Shown here: piece by piece, positions 6,080 to 12,730 of the stretch | How the letters are laid out: each line of letters begins with the position of its first letter | Position numbering within the stretch: the stretch's first letter is position 1 | Assembly (NCBI GenBank): GCA_036657595.1 | Contig: JAVXFZ010000072.1 | Span: 1-12,730, forward strand | Reading direction: 5' to 3' | DNA length: 12,730 bases | From: Odoribacter sp036657595 | Lineage (GTDB): Bacteria > Bacteroidota > Bacteroidia > Bacteroidales > Marinifilaceae | Made by a program: the position numbers and the translations under genes | The notes under the pieces: generated by a model | Databases searched by the model: none | The model's input: only the letters and a program-made list of their open reading frames with translations | What the model was told of the DNA's origin: nothing

Positions 6080-6433
6080 ATGTACACAGCACTTTCTGTT
6101 TTGATATTCATTATCTGCGTTTTATTGATATTGATTGTATTGGTTCAGAACTCTAAAGGTGGAGGATTAGCGTCTTCTTTCGCTTCTTCCAATCAAATTA
6201 TGGGAGTAAGAAGAACGACCGATTTCCTTGAAAAAGCAACCTGGACATTGGCAGGGGCTATGATGGTATTATGTGTATTAGCCGTATTCTTCATCCCAAG
6301 AGGAGAGGCAGCCAGCAAATCAGCGATTCAAGAGCAAATTAACGCACAGCCGGTTCAACAGCAGGCTATCCCGACATTCCCACAGGGCAATGAAACAACT
6401 CCGGAAACTCCGGCAGAAACTCCCGCGAAGTAA
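6080..6433 (+). CDS. secG: Preprotein translocase subunit SecG
   Basis: Small inner-membrane partner of the SecYEG channel that assists SecA-driven protein export. The 117 residues include two membrane segments (about 3-23 and 54-72). The loop between them holds the family signature NSKGGGLASSF (24-34) and the conserved GVRRTTDFLEKATW. The C-terminal tail (about 75-117) is Gln/Pro/Thr-rich and longer than in E. coli, as is common in Bacteroidetes. It starts 2 bp after the preceding stop, so the two genes are probably translated from one message. A terminator follows 23 bp after the stop. Confidence 0.95.
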   Translation: MYTALSVLIFIICVLLILIVLVQNSKGGGLASSFASSNQIMGVRRTTDFLEKATWTLAGAMMVLCVLAVFFIPRGEAASKSAIQEQINAQPVQQQAIPTFPQGNETTPETPAETPAK

Positions 6434-6455
6434 GAGGATCGGATAATAAAAAAAT

Positions 6456-6493
6456 AAGAGTGTCAGTATGTCAGTCATACTGACACTCTTTTT
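6456..6493 (+). terminator. Intrinsic terminator after secG
   Basis: A perfect 15-bp stem (6456-6470 with 6476-6490) has a 5-base loop TCAGT, is preceded by an A-run and continues into TTTTT. It should end the lptE-secG transcript and could also act in the reverse direction. Confidence 0.9.
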
Positions 6494-6602
6494 ACAAGCC
6501 TGTAAAATCAAAAAGTCGTACAAATCAGCGACTTATCACTTCAATCTATCAATCCTTACCTGACAATCTGTTTCTGGCACAGAAAATGATTAATCTCTGG
6601 TG

Positions 6603-6648
6603 TTGTAACATTATAAATGTTACAAGCGTTAAAACATTGCGAAGCAAT
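6603..6648. promoter_or_regulatory. Two dyads upstream of groES, not CIRCE
   Basis: TTGTAACATT-ATA-AATGTTACAA (6603-6625) is a perfect 10-bp dyad, and ATTGC-GAA-GCAAT (6636-6648) is a 5-bp dyad. Both lie 35-80 bp before the groES ATG. Neither matches the CIRCE element (TTAGCACTC-N9-GAGTGCTAA) bound by HrcA. They could be heat-shock regulator sites or leader hairpins. No clear TAnnTTTG promoter box is visible nearby. Confidence 0.45.
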
Positions 6649-6682
6649 TAAAACATATTATAAACTTTAAATTCTGAACATT

Positions 6683-6952
6683 ATGACACTGAAAACTGTT
6701 CTTAACAAAGTGATTGTTGAGCCTGTTGAAGCAGAGACTGTAACTAAAGGAGGTATCATCATCCCGGATACAGCACAAGAAAAACCACAAAAAGGTACCA
6801 TCATTGCTACCGGAAAAGGGAAAGCAGATGAACCAATGGAAGTAAAAGTAGGTGATAGCGTATTATTCGGTAAATATTCCGGAACGGAAATTCATTTGGA
6901 AGATAAGAAATATCTCGTGATGAATCAATCGGATATTTTAGTGATCTTATAA
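6683..6952 (+). CDS. groES: Co-chaperonin GroES
   Basis: Forms the heptameric lid of the GroEL folding chamber in the cytoplasm. The 89 residues show the usual features: LNKVIVEPVEAETVTKGGII (start of the beta-barrel and mobile loop), IPDTAQEKPQKGTIIATGKG, and the C-terminal KYLVMNQSDILVIL. The mobile loop is slightly shorter than in E. coli, as is typical of Bacteroidetes. It lies 20 bp upstream of groEL in the classic order. Confidence 0.98.
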   Translation: MTLKTVLNKVIVEPVEAETVTKGGIIIPDTAQEKPQKGTIIATGKGKADEPMEVKVGDSVLFGKYSGTEIHLEDKKYLVMNQSDILVIL

Positions 6953-6972
6953 ACTTTTAAATTAATCTTGTT

Positions 6973-8607
6973 ATGGCAAAAGAAATAAAATTCAATACCG
7001 AAGCTCGCGACTTAATGAAAAAAGGAGTCGATGAATTGGCAAATGCAGTAAAAGTGACACTCGGACCGAAAGGACGGAATGTTGTCATCGAAAAGAAATT
7101 TGGTACTCCTCACATCACAAAAGATGGTGTTACGGTAGCGAAAGAAATTGAACTATCTGATCCGTATGCAAACATCGGAGCACAAATGGTGAAAGAAGTA
7201 GCTTCCAAAACGGGCGATGACGCCGGTGATGGTACGACAACTGCTACCATTCTTGCACAATCTATCATTAGCGTAGGCTTGAAAAACGTAACCGCCGGAG
7301 CAAATCCGATGGAACTGAAAAGAGGTATTGAAAAAGCCGTTGCAGCGGTTGTAAAACATCTCGAAGGTCAGAAAGAAGTAGTTGGCAGCAACTTTGAGAA
7401 AATCCGTCAGGTAGGTCGTATCTCCGCCAATGGGGATGACACAATCGGCAACCTGATTGCTGAGGCGATGGAAAAAGTAGGTATAGAAGGCGTCATCACA
7501 GTAGAAGAAGCCAAAGGTACTGAAACCGAAGTCAAAACAGTAGGTGGTATGCAATTCGATCGGGGCTATATCTCTCCGTATTTTGTGACCGATACAGAAA
7601 AAATGCAGGTAGAATTTGAAAATCCTTATATCCTGCTTTACGACAAGAAGATTTCTTCTATGAAGGAATTACTTCCGGTACTGGAACCGGTAGCTCAATC
7701 AGGACGTGCCTTGTTGATCATCGCAGAAGATGTGGAAAGCGAAGCATTGGCAACCTTAGTGGTGAATCGTCTGAGAGGTTCTTTGAAAATTGCTGCTGTA
7801 AAAGCACCGGGATTCGGTGATCGCCGGAAAGAAATGTTGGAAGACATTGCTGCTTTAACCGGTGGTATTGTGACCTCCGAAGATAAAGGCTTGAAACTGG
7901 AAAATCTAACCATTGATATGTTAGGTCGTGCAGACAAAGTCACCATCGACAAAGAAAACACCACCATCGTAAAAGGTGCCGGTAAGAAAGAAGCGATTCA
8001 GGAAAGAATTGATCAAATCAAAAAATTGATTGAAAATTCTACTTCTGATTACGATAAAGATAAACTGAAAGAGCGTTTGGCTAAATTAGCAGGCGGCGTT
8101 GCCGTTCTCTATGTAGGTGCCGCTTCAGAGGTTGAAATGAAAGAAAAGAAAGACCGCATTGATGATGCACTGCACGCAACCCGTGCTGCCAGCGAAGAAG
8201 GTATTGTTGCAGGAGGCGGTGTAGCTTATATCCGTGCCCAAGCAGCTTTAGAAGGTCTGAAAGGTGAAACGGAAGACGAAACTACCGGTATTGAAATTAT
8301 CAAACGTGCCATCGAAGAGCCGTTGCGTCAGATTGCTTTCAATGCAGGAGTTGAGGGAGCTGTCATTGTCAATGCTGTTCGGGAAGGCAAAGGCGACTTT
8401 GGTTACAATGCCCGTACAAATGTTTACGAAGACTTGAAGAAAGCCGGAGTCATTGATCCGAAGAAAGTAACCCGTATCGCTCTTGAAAATGCTGCTTCTA
8501 TTGCCGGTATGTTCCTAACAACGGAATGCGTATTGGTGGAAGAGAAAAAAGAAGAGGCACCTGCTATGCCCGGTGGAATGGGTGGCGGAATGCCGGGAAT
8601 GATGTAA
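6973..8607 (+). CDS. groEL: Chaperonin GroEL (60 kDa)
   Basis: ATP-driven chaperonin that folds proteins inside a double ring of 14 subunits with GroES. The 544 residues are full length. Visible are the N-terminal KFNTEARDLMKKGVDELANA, the nucleotide-binding VTLGPKGRNV (28-37) and GDGTTTATIL (85-94), and the AASEVEMKEKKDRIDDALHA stretch containing the ATPase aspartate. The C-terminus is a Gly/Met-rich tail (MPGGMGGGMPGMM). It is followed by a bidirectional terminator, then by the convergent fucosidase gene. Confidence 0.99.
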   Translation: MAKEIKFNTEARDLMKKGVDELANAVKVTLGPKGRNVVIEKKFGTPHITKDGVTVAKEIELSDPYANIGAQMVKEVASKTGDDAGDGTTTATILAQSIISVGLKNVTAGANPMELKRGIEKAVAAVVKHLEGQKEVVGSNFEKIRQVGRISANGDDTIGNLIAEAMEKVGIEGVITVEEAKGTETEVKTVGGMQFDRGYISPYFVTDTEKMQVEFENPYILLYDKKISSMKELLPVLEPVAQSGRALLIIAEDVESEALATLVVNRLRGSLKIAAVKAPGFGDRRKEMLEDIAALTGGIVTSEDKGLKLENLTIDMLGRADKVTIDKENTTIVKGAGKKEAIQERIDQIKKLIENSTSDYDKDKLKERLAKLAGGVAVLYVGAASEVEMKEKKDRIDDALHATRAASEEGIVAGGGVAYIRAQAALEGLKGETEDETTGIEIIKRAIEEPLRQIAFNAGVEGAVIVNAVREGKGDFGYNARTNVYEDLKKAGVIDPKKVTRIALENAASIAGMFLTTECVLVEEKKEEAPAMPGGMGGGMPGMM

Positions 8608-8626
8608 AAAAATTCTCTATAATACT

Positions 8627-8653
8627 AAAAAGCCTCCATCAGGAGGCTTTTTT
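8627..8653. terminator. Bidirectional terminator between groEL and the GH29 gene
   Basis: AAAAAGCCTCC (8627-8637) pairs with GGAGGCTTTTT (8642-8652) around the loop ATCA. A T-run follows on both strands (TTTTTT on the plus strand, TTTTT on the minus strand), so it can end both groESL and the fucosidase transcript, whose stop codon is only 12 bp away. Confidence 0.92.
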
Positions 8654-8664
8654 ATTGTTCATCT

Positions 8665-10104
8665 TTATTCCATCGGTTTTTCTTGATACGCTCCGGCAGA
8701 ATATATTTGTGCCGGCAGACGAGATGCTTGAACGGTCAATCTCAAACATTCAGGATAACAAAGAGGAAAGCGCAAGAGGCGTTTGTATCCAATTGTCGTA
8801 CCCTTTGCCACTTCTTCCCATTTCCCGTCAAGGAGAGCTTCAAGCGTGAAAGCTTCCACGCGTTGTCCCCGGTGAATGTCTTCCTGTACAAGAAAGATAT
8901 TGACGGCGGATTCCTTTTTTACCGTATATTCCACACTCCCACCGACCGGTATTTCACAAGATTGGTCACCGTGAAGAAGACTATTACAAGCAAACGTAGT
9001 GCGAAGATATTCGCCAAATTCCCGCAGGCGTTCCACATCATAGTCACTGATCCGCCCACAAGTGTCAGGCGGAACATTCAATAGGAGAACGGAATTATAA
9101 CCCACCGACTGAAAGTAAATATCCACAAGGTGAGCAAGTGACTTCACCTGTTTGTCTTCCTCAGCGTGATAGAACCATCCGGGACGAATAGATACATCAA
9201 CTTCCGAGGGGTACCAAAACAATTGCTCAGCCGTAGCCAATATCGCACGACTACCCAGATCAGTGGCTTCGGTAAATAGTCCCTGCCGCTTATTTTCTTC
9301 TCCGGCATTGGGGTATTTGTCCGGCATCAAAGCGGTGGCACTCCATTCTGTTTCACGCCCCAAACCCCGTTCGTTACCTACCCAACGGACATCATCACCC
9401 ATAATGGCACGAACCGCTTGCGGCTGCAAGCTATCAACTACCGAATGAAAGAGATTCCAATCATACACCTGTTTTTTACCGTTAGGACCTTCTCCATTTG
9501 CGCCATCAAACCAAACTTCATTGATCGTACCATAATTCGAAAGCAACTCAGTTAATTGGCACGCAAACATTTGATTGTAAGCAGGAGAATCGCCATAACA
9601 AGCGGCATTACGATCCCAAGGAGAGAGATAAACGCCAAATTTCATCCCCTGCTGATCGCAAGCATTTTTCAGTTCACCGACCACATCGCCCTTACCCTCC
9701 TTCCACGGAGAGGCGGCAACAGAATGTTGTGTTGTCCGAGTTGGCCAAAGACAGAAACCATCATGGTGTTTAGCGGTAAGGATCACCATTTTAAAACCGG
9801 CGGCTTTCAACGTAGATACCCATTGCGCAGCATCGAAGTTCGTAGGATTAAACAGCGTGGGATCTTCCTTACCCGTTCCCCATTCCCGATTAGTAAACGT
9901 ATTGATCCCGAAATGGAGAAATGCCGTTAATTCCAATTGCTGCCAAGCATATTGTTCCTCAGAAGGCACTAAACGGGCTGCCATCTCTACTTTCTGAGAC
10001 ATCGGAGCCCCCTTCGGGAAACGCACTGTCTTCACATAATAATTCTGAGCATCTACTTGAAGTCCGGCACATAAAATAATACTTATAAATAATAATGTTT
10101 TCAT
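8665..10104 (-). CDS. Secreted alpha-L-fucosidase, GH29 family
   Basis: Glycoside hydrolase expected to release alpha-linked L-fucose by a retaining mechanism, probably in the periplasm. The 479 residues begin with a signal peptide (cleavage likely after LQVDA, residue 19). The catalytic barrel (about 45-370) contains LHFG (63-66), KHHDGFCLW (112-120), YLSPWDRN (159-166) and VWFDGANGEGPNG (197-209), whose D200 fits the nucleophile. WYPSEVDVSIRPGWFYH (297-313) carries E301, a candidate acid/base. The C-terminal part (about 385-479) is a beta-rich domain. The motif set is closer to subfamily GH29-B, which usually cleaves alpha-1,3/1,4-fucose of Lewis-type glycans. It is co-directional with the GH95 gene, 16 bp downstream. 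Linkage specificity is inferred. Confidence 0.94.
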   Translation of the reverse strand: MKTLLFISIILCAGLQVDAQNYYVKTVRFPKGAPMSQKVEMAARLVPSEEQYAWQQLELTAFLHFGINTFTNREWGTGKEDPTLFNPTNFDAAQWVSTLKAAGFKMVILTAKHHDGFCLWPTRTTQHSVAASPWKEGKGDVVGELKNACDQQGMKFGVYLSPWDRNAACYGDSPAYNQMFACQLTELLSNYGTINEVWFDGANGEGPNGKKQVYDWNLFHSVVDSLQPQAVRAIMGDDVRWVGNERGLGRETEWSATALMPDKYPNAGEENKRQGLFTEATDLGSRAILATAEQLFWYPSEVDVSIRPGWFYHAEEDKQVKSLAHLVDIYFQSVGYNSVLLLNVPPDTCGRISDYDVERLREFGEYLRTTFACNSLLHGDQSCEIPVGGSVEYTVKKESAVNIFLVQEDIHRGQRVEAFTLEALLDGKWEEVAKGTTIGYKRLLRFPLCYPECLRLTVQASRLPAQIYSAGAYQEKPME

Positions 10105-10120
10105 AGTTATTATAAATTAA

Positions 10121-12454
10121 CTATTTCATCTCTATTTTCTGTGATTCACCGGCACGGAAAGTCAGATCACGCGTGATCCCCTGATAAGTCACCTTGCACT
10201 GACCGGCTTGCGAAGCGGTGATGGTCGCGCATTGCAAAAATCCATCTTTCCAATCCATATCGACTGTATATCCTCCACGGGCTTTCAATCCTTTGATATA
10301 ACCCGTATGCCAACAGACAGGCAGAGCAGGCAACAGATCAATAGTAGCGGCGTGTGATTGCAAAAGCAATTCGGCAATGCCCGCGACAGCTCCCATATTC
10401 CCATCCAGCTGAAAAGGAGGATGCGCACAAAGCAAATTATGATACGAACCGCTCCCGGAAGATCGCCGTCCTTCTCCCACGGAGGGTGTCAGCAGATTCC
10501 GCAACATTTTATAAGCTTGATTGCCATCTCGAAGACGTGCCCAGAAATTGATCTTCCACGCCAACGACCAACCTGTCCCCCCTTCTCCTCTGTACACTAA
10601 AGTACGCCGGGCGGCTTCCGCCAGACGAGGGGTTGTCTGTACGGTAATCTGATTGCCGGGATATAGGGCATATAAGTGCGACACGTGCCGATGTTCATCG
10701 GCAGGATCATCTACATCTTCTTTCCATTCCTGTAATTGACCGTAGCGACCTATTTTCAAAGGCGACAATTGCTCACGTGCCCGCCGAATGGTATCAGTAA
10801 ACGCCTGATCTGTCGGAATATAATCAGCGGCAGCCATTAGGTTAGAGAATAAATCCCAAGCAATCTCCTGATCAATCGTTGCGCCGACGGCGATATCCCC
10901 GTGTTCGGGCGAATAAGAAGGCGACGAAACAAGTGTCCCATCCTTATCCCGACAGAGATAATCAAGCCAGAACTCCCCTACTTCGCGCAAAATAGGATAA
11001 GCCTTTTCCTGTAGAAATTGCCGATCACCCGTAAAACAGAAATGCTCCCACAAATGACGACACAACCACGCCGCGCTGTTTGGAGCATATCCCCAATTGA
11101 AATCCCAACCGGGAGCCGTATATCCATAAACATTGTTCATCGTGTGCACCGACCAACCGCGAGCATTGAAATATTCACGGGCAGTGATACGTCCCGGTTC
11201 TCGAAGTTTATCAATATATTCTAAGAGAGGTTCGTGACATTCCGAAAGATTCGTCACCTCCGCCGGCCAATAGATCATTTGGAGATTAATGTTCAAGTGA
11301 TAATCACACGCCCAAGCGGGATTCATACTTTCATTCCATTTCCCCTGTAAATGAGCAGGCAGCGTACCGGGACGCGAGGAACTGATCAGCAGATAACGCC
11401 CATACTGGAAATAAAGCGTCTCCAGCAGCGGATCGTAAGCCCCTCGACTGTACAGCAACAGGCGGCGATCGGTAGGAAGATCAGAAGCCTTATCCCCCTC
11501 CAATTCAAAAGCCACACGGCGGAACAAAGCGGTATAATCCGCGCGGTGCGCCTCTTTCAATTGTTCATAACCACTTCGCGAAGCGCGTTCCATCGCTTGA
11601 CGGTTCACACGGTGAAAATCATTCCCTGTATAATCAGGAAAATGATTGCGATAGGCTGAAGCAACCGAAACATACACTTCCACATACTTCGCCCCGCAGA
11701 TCTTTAACGTCCCGTTCTCCTCCCCTCTGCTTTTCCCATCCGTCTTAATTCTCACAATCCCCTCAAAGGCTTCTTGATTAGAAGACAACTTCCCGGCAAG
11801 CAACAATTGATCTTTCCCTTCCGCCCGACAGTTTGTCTGTTGATGCGGAGAAGTCAAAGCGATGGTATAATTTTCACCGCCGGCAGCATCATTCGCATAG
11901 CGGCATACGATCAACCGAGCCGGATAAGAAGCAAAATATTCATTACGAAACGTCGTACCGCCCATCTTATAGGTCACCTCCCCAATGGCATTGTCAATAT
12001 CCAAACTTCTTTTATAATCCGTATAAAGGGTATCCTTTTTCTCCACCGTCACCCACAGCGAGCCGAATGGCTGTTGCGCACCGAAATCGCCATATTGCGG
12101 CACTCCGCCGGGCACAATCTCTCCCGTCAGCTGCGACGACAACTGTCGAGCTTCCTCCATCTTTCCACCAGCCAATAGTCCGCGCACCCGGTCGAGATAC
12201 TTCCAAGCGTCTTTTCTATTGCCTCCCCAGTAATTCTTATTCGCACCCGGTCCTCCTGCCCAGATACCCTCTTCGGCGATCTGAATACAATCAGTAGAGG
12301 TACCTCCAAAAAACATCGCTCCCATATACCCGTTCCCAATCGGCAGGGCTTCATCCATCCAAACACGGGCAGGCGTATTGTACCAAAGCCTCAGGTCGTT
12401 TGCACAAACAACCCCTGAAACACAACAGCAGAAAATCAGTAATATTCGTTTCAT
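10121..12454 (-). CDS. Secreted alpha-L-fucosidase, GH95 family
   Basis: Inverting glycoside hydrolase, probably specific for alpha-1,2-linked fucose on host glycans. The 777 residues start with a signal peptide (cleavage likely after VVCA, residue 18). An N-terminal beta domain (about 20-270, with LPIGNGYMGAMFFGG at 37-51) leads to an (alpha/alpha)6 catalytic barrel (about 340-700) and a C-terminal beta domain. HLNIN (386-390) has the His-x-Asn-x-Asn spacing of bifidobacterial AfcA (H419, N421, N423). SPEHG supplies the candidate acid E517, and FQLDGNMGA gives D684. From memory, a GH95 alpha-L-galactosidase has Thr at that His position, so His favours fucosidase. It is the first gene of the pair with the GH29 enzyme, with a promoter box 29 bp upstream. 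Confidence 0.95.
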   Translation of the reverse strand: MKRILLIFCCCVSGVVCANDLRLWYNTPARVWMDEALPIGNGYMGAMFFGGTSTDCIQIAEEGIWAGGPGANKNYWGGNRKDAWKYLDRVRGLLAGGKMEEARQLSSQLTGEIVPGGVPQYGDFGAQQPFGSLWVTVEKKDTLYTDYKRSLDIDNAIGEVTYKMGGTTFRNEYFASYPARLIVCRYANDAAGGENYTIALTSPHQQTNCRAEGKDQLLLAGKLSSNQEAFEGIVRIKTDGKSRGEENGTLKICGAKYVEVYVSVASAYRNHFPDYTGNDFHRVNRQAMERASRSGYEQLKEAHRADYTALFRRVAFELEGDKASDLPTDRRLLLYSRGAYDPLLETLYFQYGRYLLISSSRPGTLPAHLQGKWNESMNPAWACDYHLNINLQMIYWPAEVTNLSECHEPLLEYIDKLREPGRITAREYFNARGWSVHTMNNVYGYTAPGWDFNWGYAPNSAAWLCRHLWEHFCFTGDRQFLQEKAYPILREVGEFWLDYLCRDKDGTLVSSPSYSPEHGDIAVGATIDQEIAWDLFSNLMAAADYIPTDQAFTDTIRRAREQLSPLKIGRYGQLQEWKEDVDDPADEHRHVSHLYALYPGNQITVQTTPRLAEAARRTLVYRGEGGTGWSLAWKINFWARLRDGNQAYKMLRNLLTPSVGEGRRSSGSGSYHNLLCAHPPFQLDGNMGAVAGIAELLLQSHAATIDLLPALPVCWHTGYIKGLKARGGYTVDMDWKDGFLQCATITASQAGQCKVTYQGITRDLTFRAGESQKIEMK

Positions 12455-12482
12455 ATCTCATCAAAATAAATCATCTGAAGAA

Positions 12483-12490
12483 CAAAGATA
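12483..12490 (-). promoter_or_regulatory. Bacteroidetes -7 box for the fucosidase operon
   Basis: The minus strand reads TATCTTTG, a full match to TAnnTTTG. TTAG, one mismatch from TTTG, lies 20 bases upstream as a possible -33. Transcription would start near 12477, giving a leader of about 23 bases before the GH95 ATG. Confidence 0.5.
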
Positions 12491-12588
12491 GTTTCCTCAG
12501 ATATATTTATCTAATTTCAAATCATAAATTTCATCTTACTTGAGTATTCATTCACTTTGCCGGTGTTGATGAGCATTCTATTCAAATA

Positions 12589-12647
12589 AAAAAGCTGTAA
12601 AACAAACAGGGAAACCTATTGATCCCTGCCTGCTTTACAGTCTTTTT
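12589..12647 (-). terminator. Terminator upstream of the fucosidase operon
   Basis: An interrupted stem: AAAAAG (12589-12594) with CTTTTT (12642-12647), CTGTAAA (12595-12601) with TTTACAG (12634-12640), and an inner CAGGGA/TCCCTG (12607-12612 with 12623-12628). T-runs occur on both strands. It probably ends a minus-strand gene entering from the right and insulates the fucosidase promoter from it. Confidence 0.7.
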
Positions 12648-12656
12648 CACCTCGGA

Positions 12657-12730
12657 TTATTTTTCCTCTTTACGATCGAAAAACAATACCGCTATTGAAA
12701 TTAATAATAAACAATGTCACGTTTTGCATA
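12657..12730 (-). other. Probable 3' end of a minus-strand gene, frame uncertain
   Basis: One minus-strand frame ends in LLLISIAVLFFDRKEEK at a TAA (12657-12659), 10 bp before the terminator. A hydrophobic stretch followed by a short charged end is what an inner-membrane transporter C-terminus looks like. However, the same frame has an in-frame TGA at 12717-12719. The gene may therefore be broken, or the true gene may use another frame (one ends ...KRDIVYY at 12700). The piece is too short to assign a family. Confidence 0.25.

Noticed and set aside
6575..6589. TGGCAC as a sigma-54 -24 element before groES
   Set aside because: The required GC at the -12 position is GA at the correct spacing, and the match is otherwise weak.
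11833..12297. Long plus-strand open frame opposite the GH95 gene
   Set aside because: It is a composition shadow of a strongly conserved enzyme gene on the other strand, with a Ser/Arg/Pro-rich product and no family features.

Overview
This window looks like a chromosomal segment from a member of the Bacteroidales (Bacteroidetes), relatives of Bacteroides and Parabacteroides. The reasons are: a FecR-type anti-sigma factor with a Bacteroidetes-type C-terminal domain beside an ECF sigma factor; promoter-like TAnnTTTG boxes; a receiver-less sigma-54 activator followed by an LptE-like lipoprotein, a tetratricopeptide-like protein and SecG; a GroEL ending in a GGM-rich tail; and a pair of secreted glycan fucosidases. 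I cannot name the species. No rRNA, tRNA, insertion sequence or CRISPR array was found.

Layout. Positions 1-322 hold no convincing gene but contain several hairpins, two of which share the same 10-base apex. Positions 323-2647 (minus strand) hold an ECF sigma factor (2093-2647) and a FecR-type anti-sigma factor (323-1486). These partners are usually adjacent, but here about 600 bp separates them. That gap contains repeated ATTG..CAAT motifs, a promoter-like box, two short overlapping minus-strand frames, and a 23-bp perfect inverted repeat whose right arm begins a run of five 11-bp TTTGA-type tandem units. It is the least explained part of the window.

Positions 2915-6433 (plus strand) form a cell-envelope cluster: the sigma-54-dependent activator, LptE, a tetratricopeptide-like protein with a long low-complexity middle, and SecG. 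The last three are close enough to be co-transcribed and end at a strong terminator. Positions 6683-8607 (plus strand) are the groES-groEL operon. It is preceded by two short dyads that are not CIRCE-like and is closed by a terminator that works in both directions.

Positions 8665-12454 (minus strand) form a two-gene unit. The GH95 alpha-L-fucosidase comes first, with a Bacteroidetes-type promoter box upstream, and the GH29 alpha-L-fucosidase follows after 16 bp. Both carry signal peptides. Together they could remove alpha-1,2- and alpha-1,3/1,4-linked fucose from host mucin, blood-group or milk glycans. The last ~140 bp hold a terminator and probably the 3' end of another minus-strand gene.
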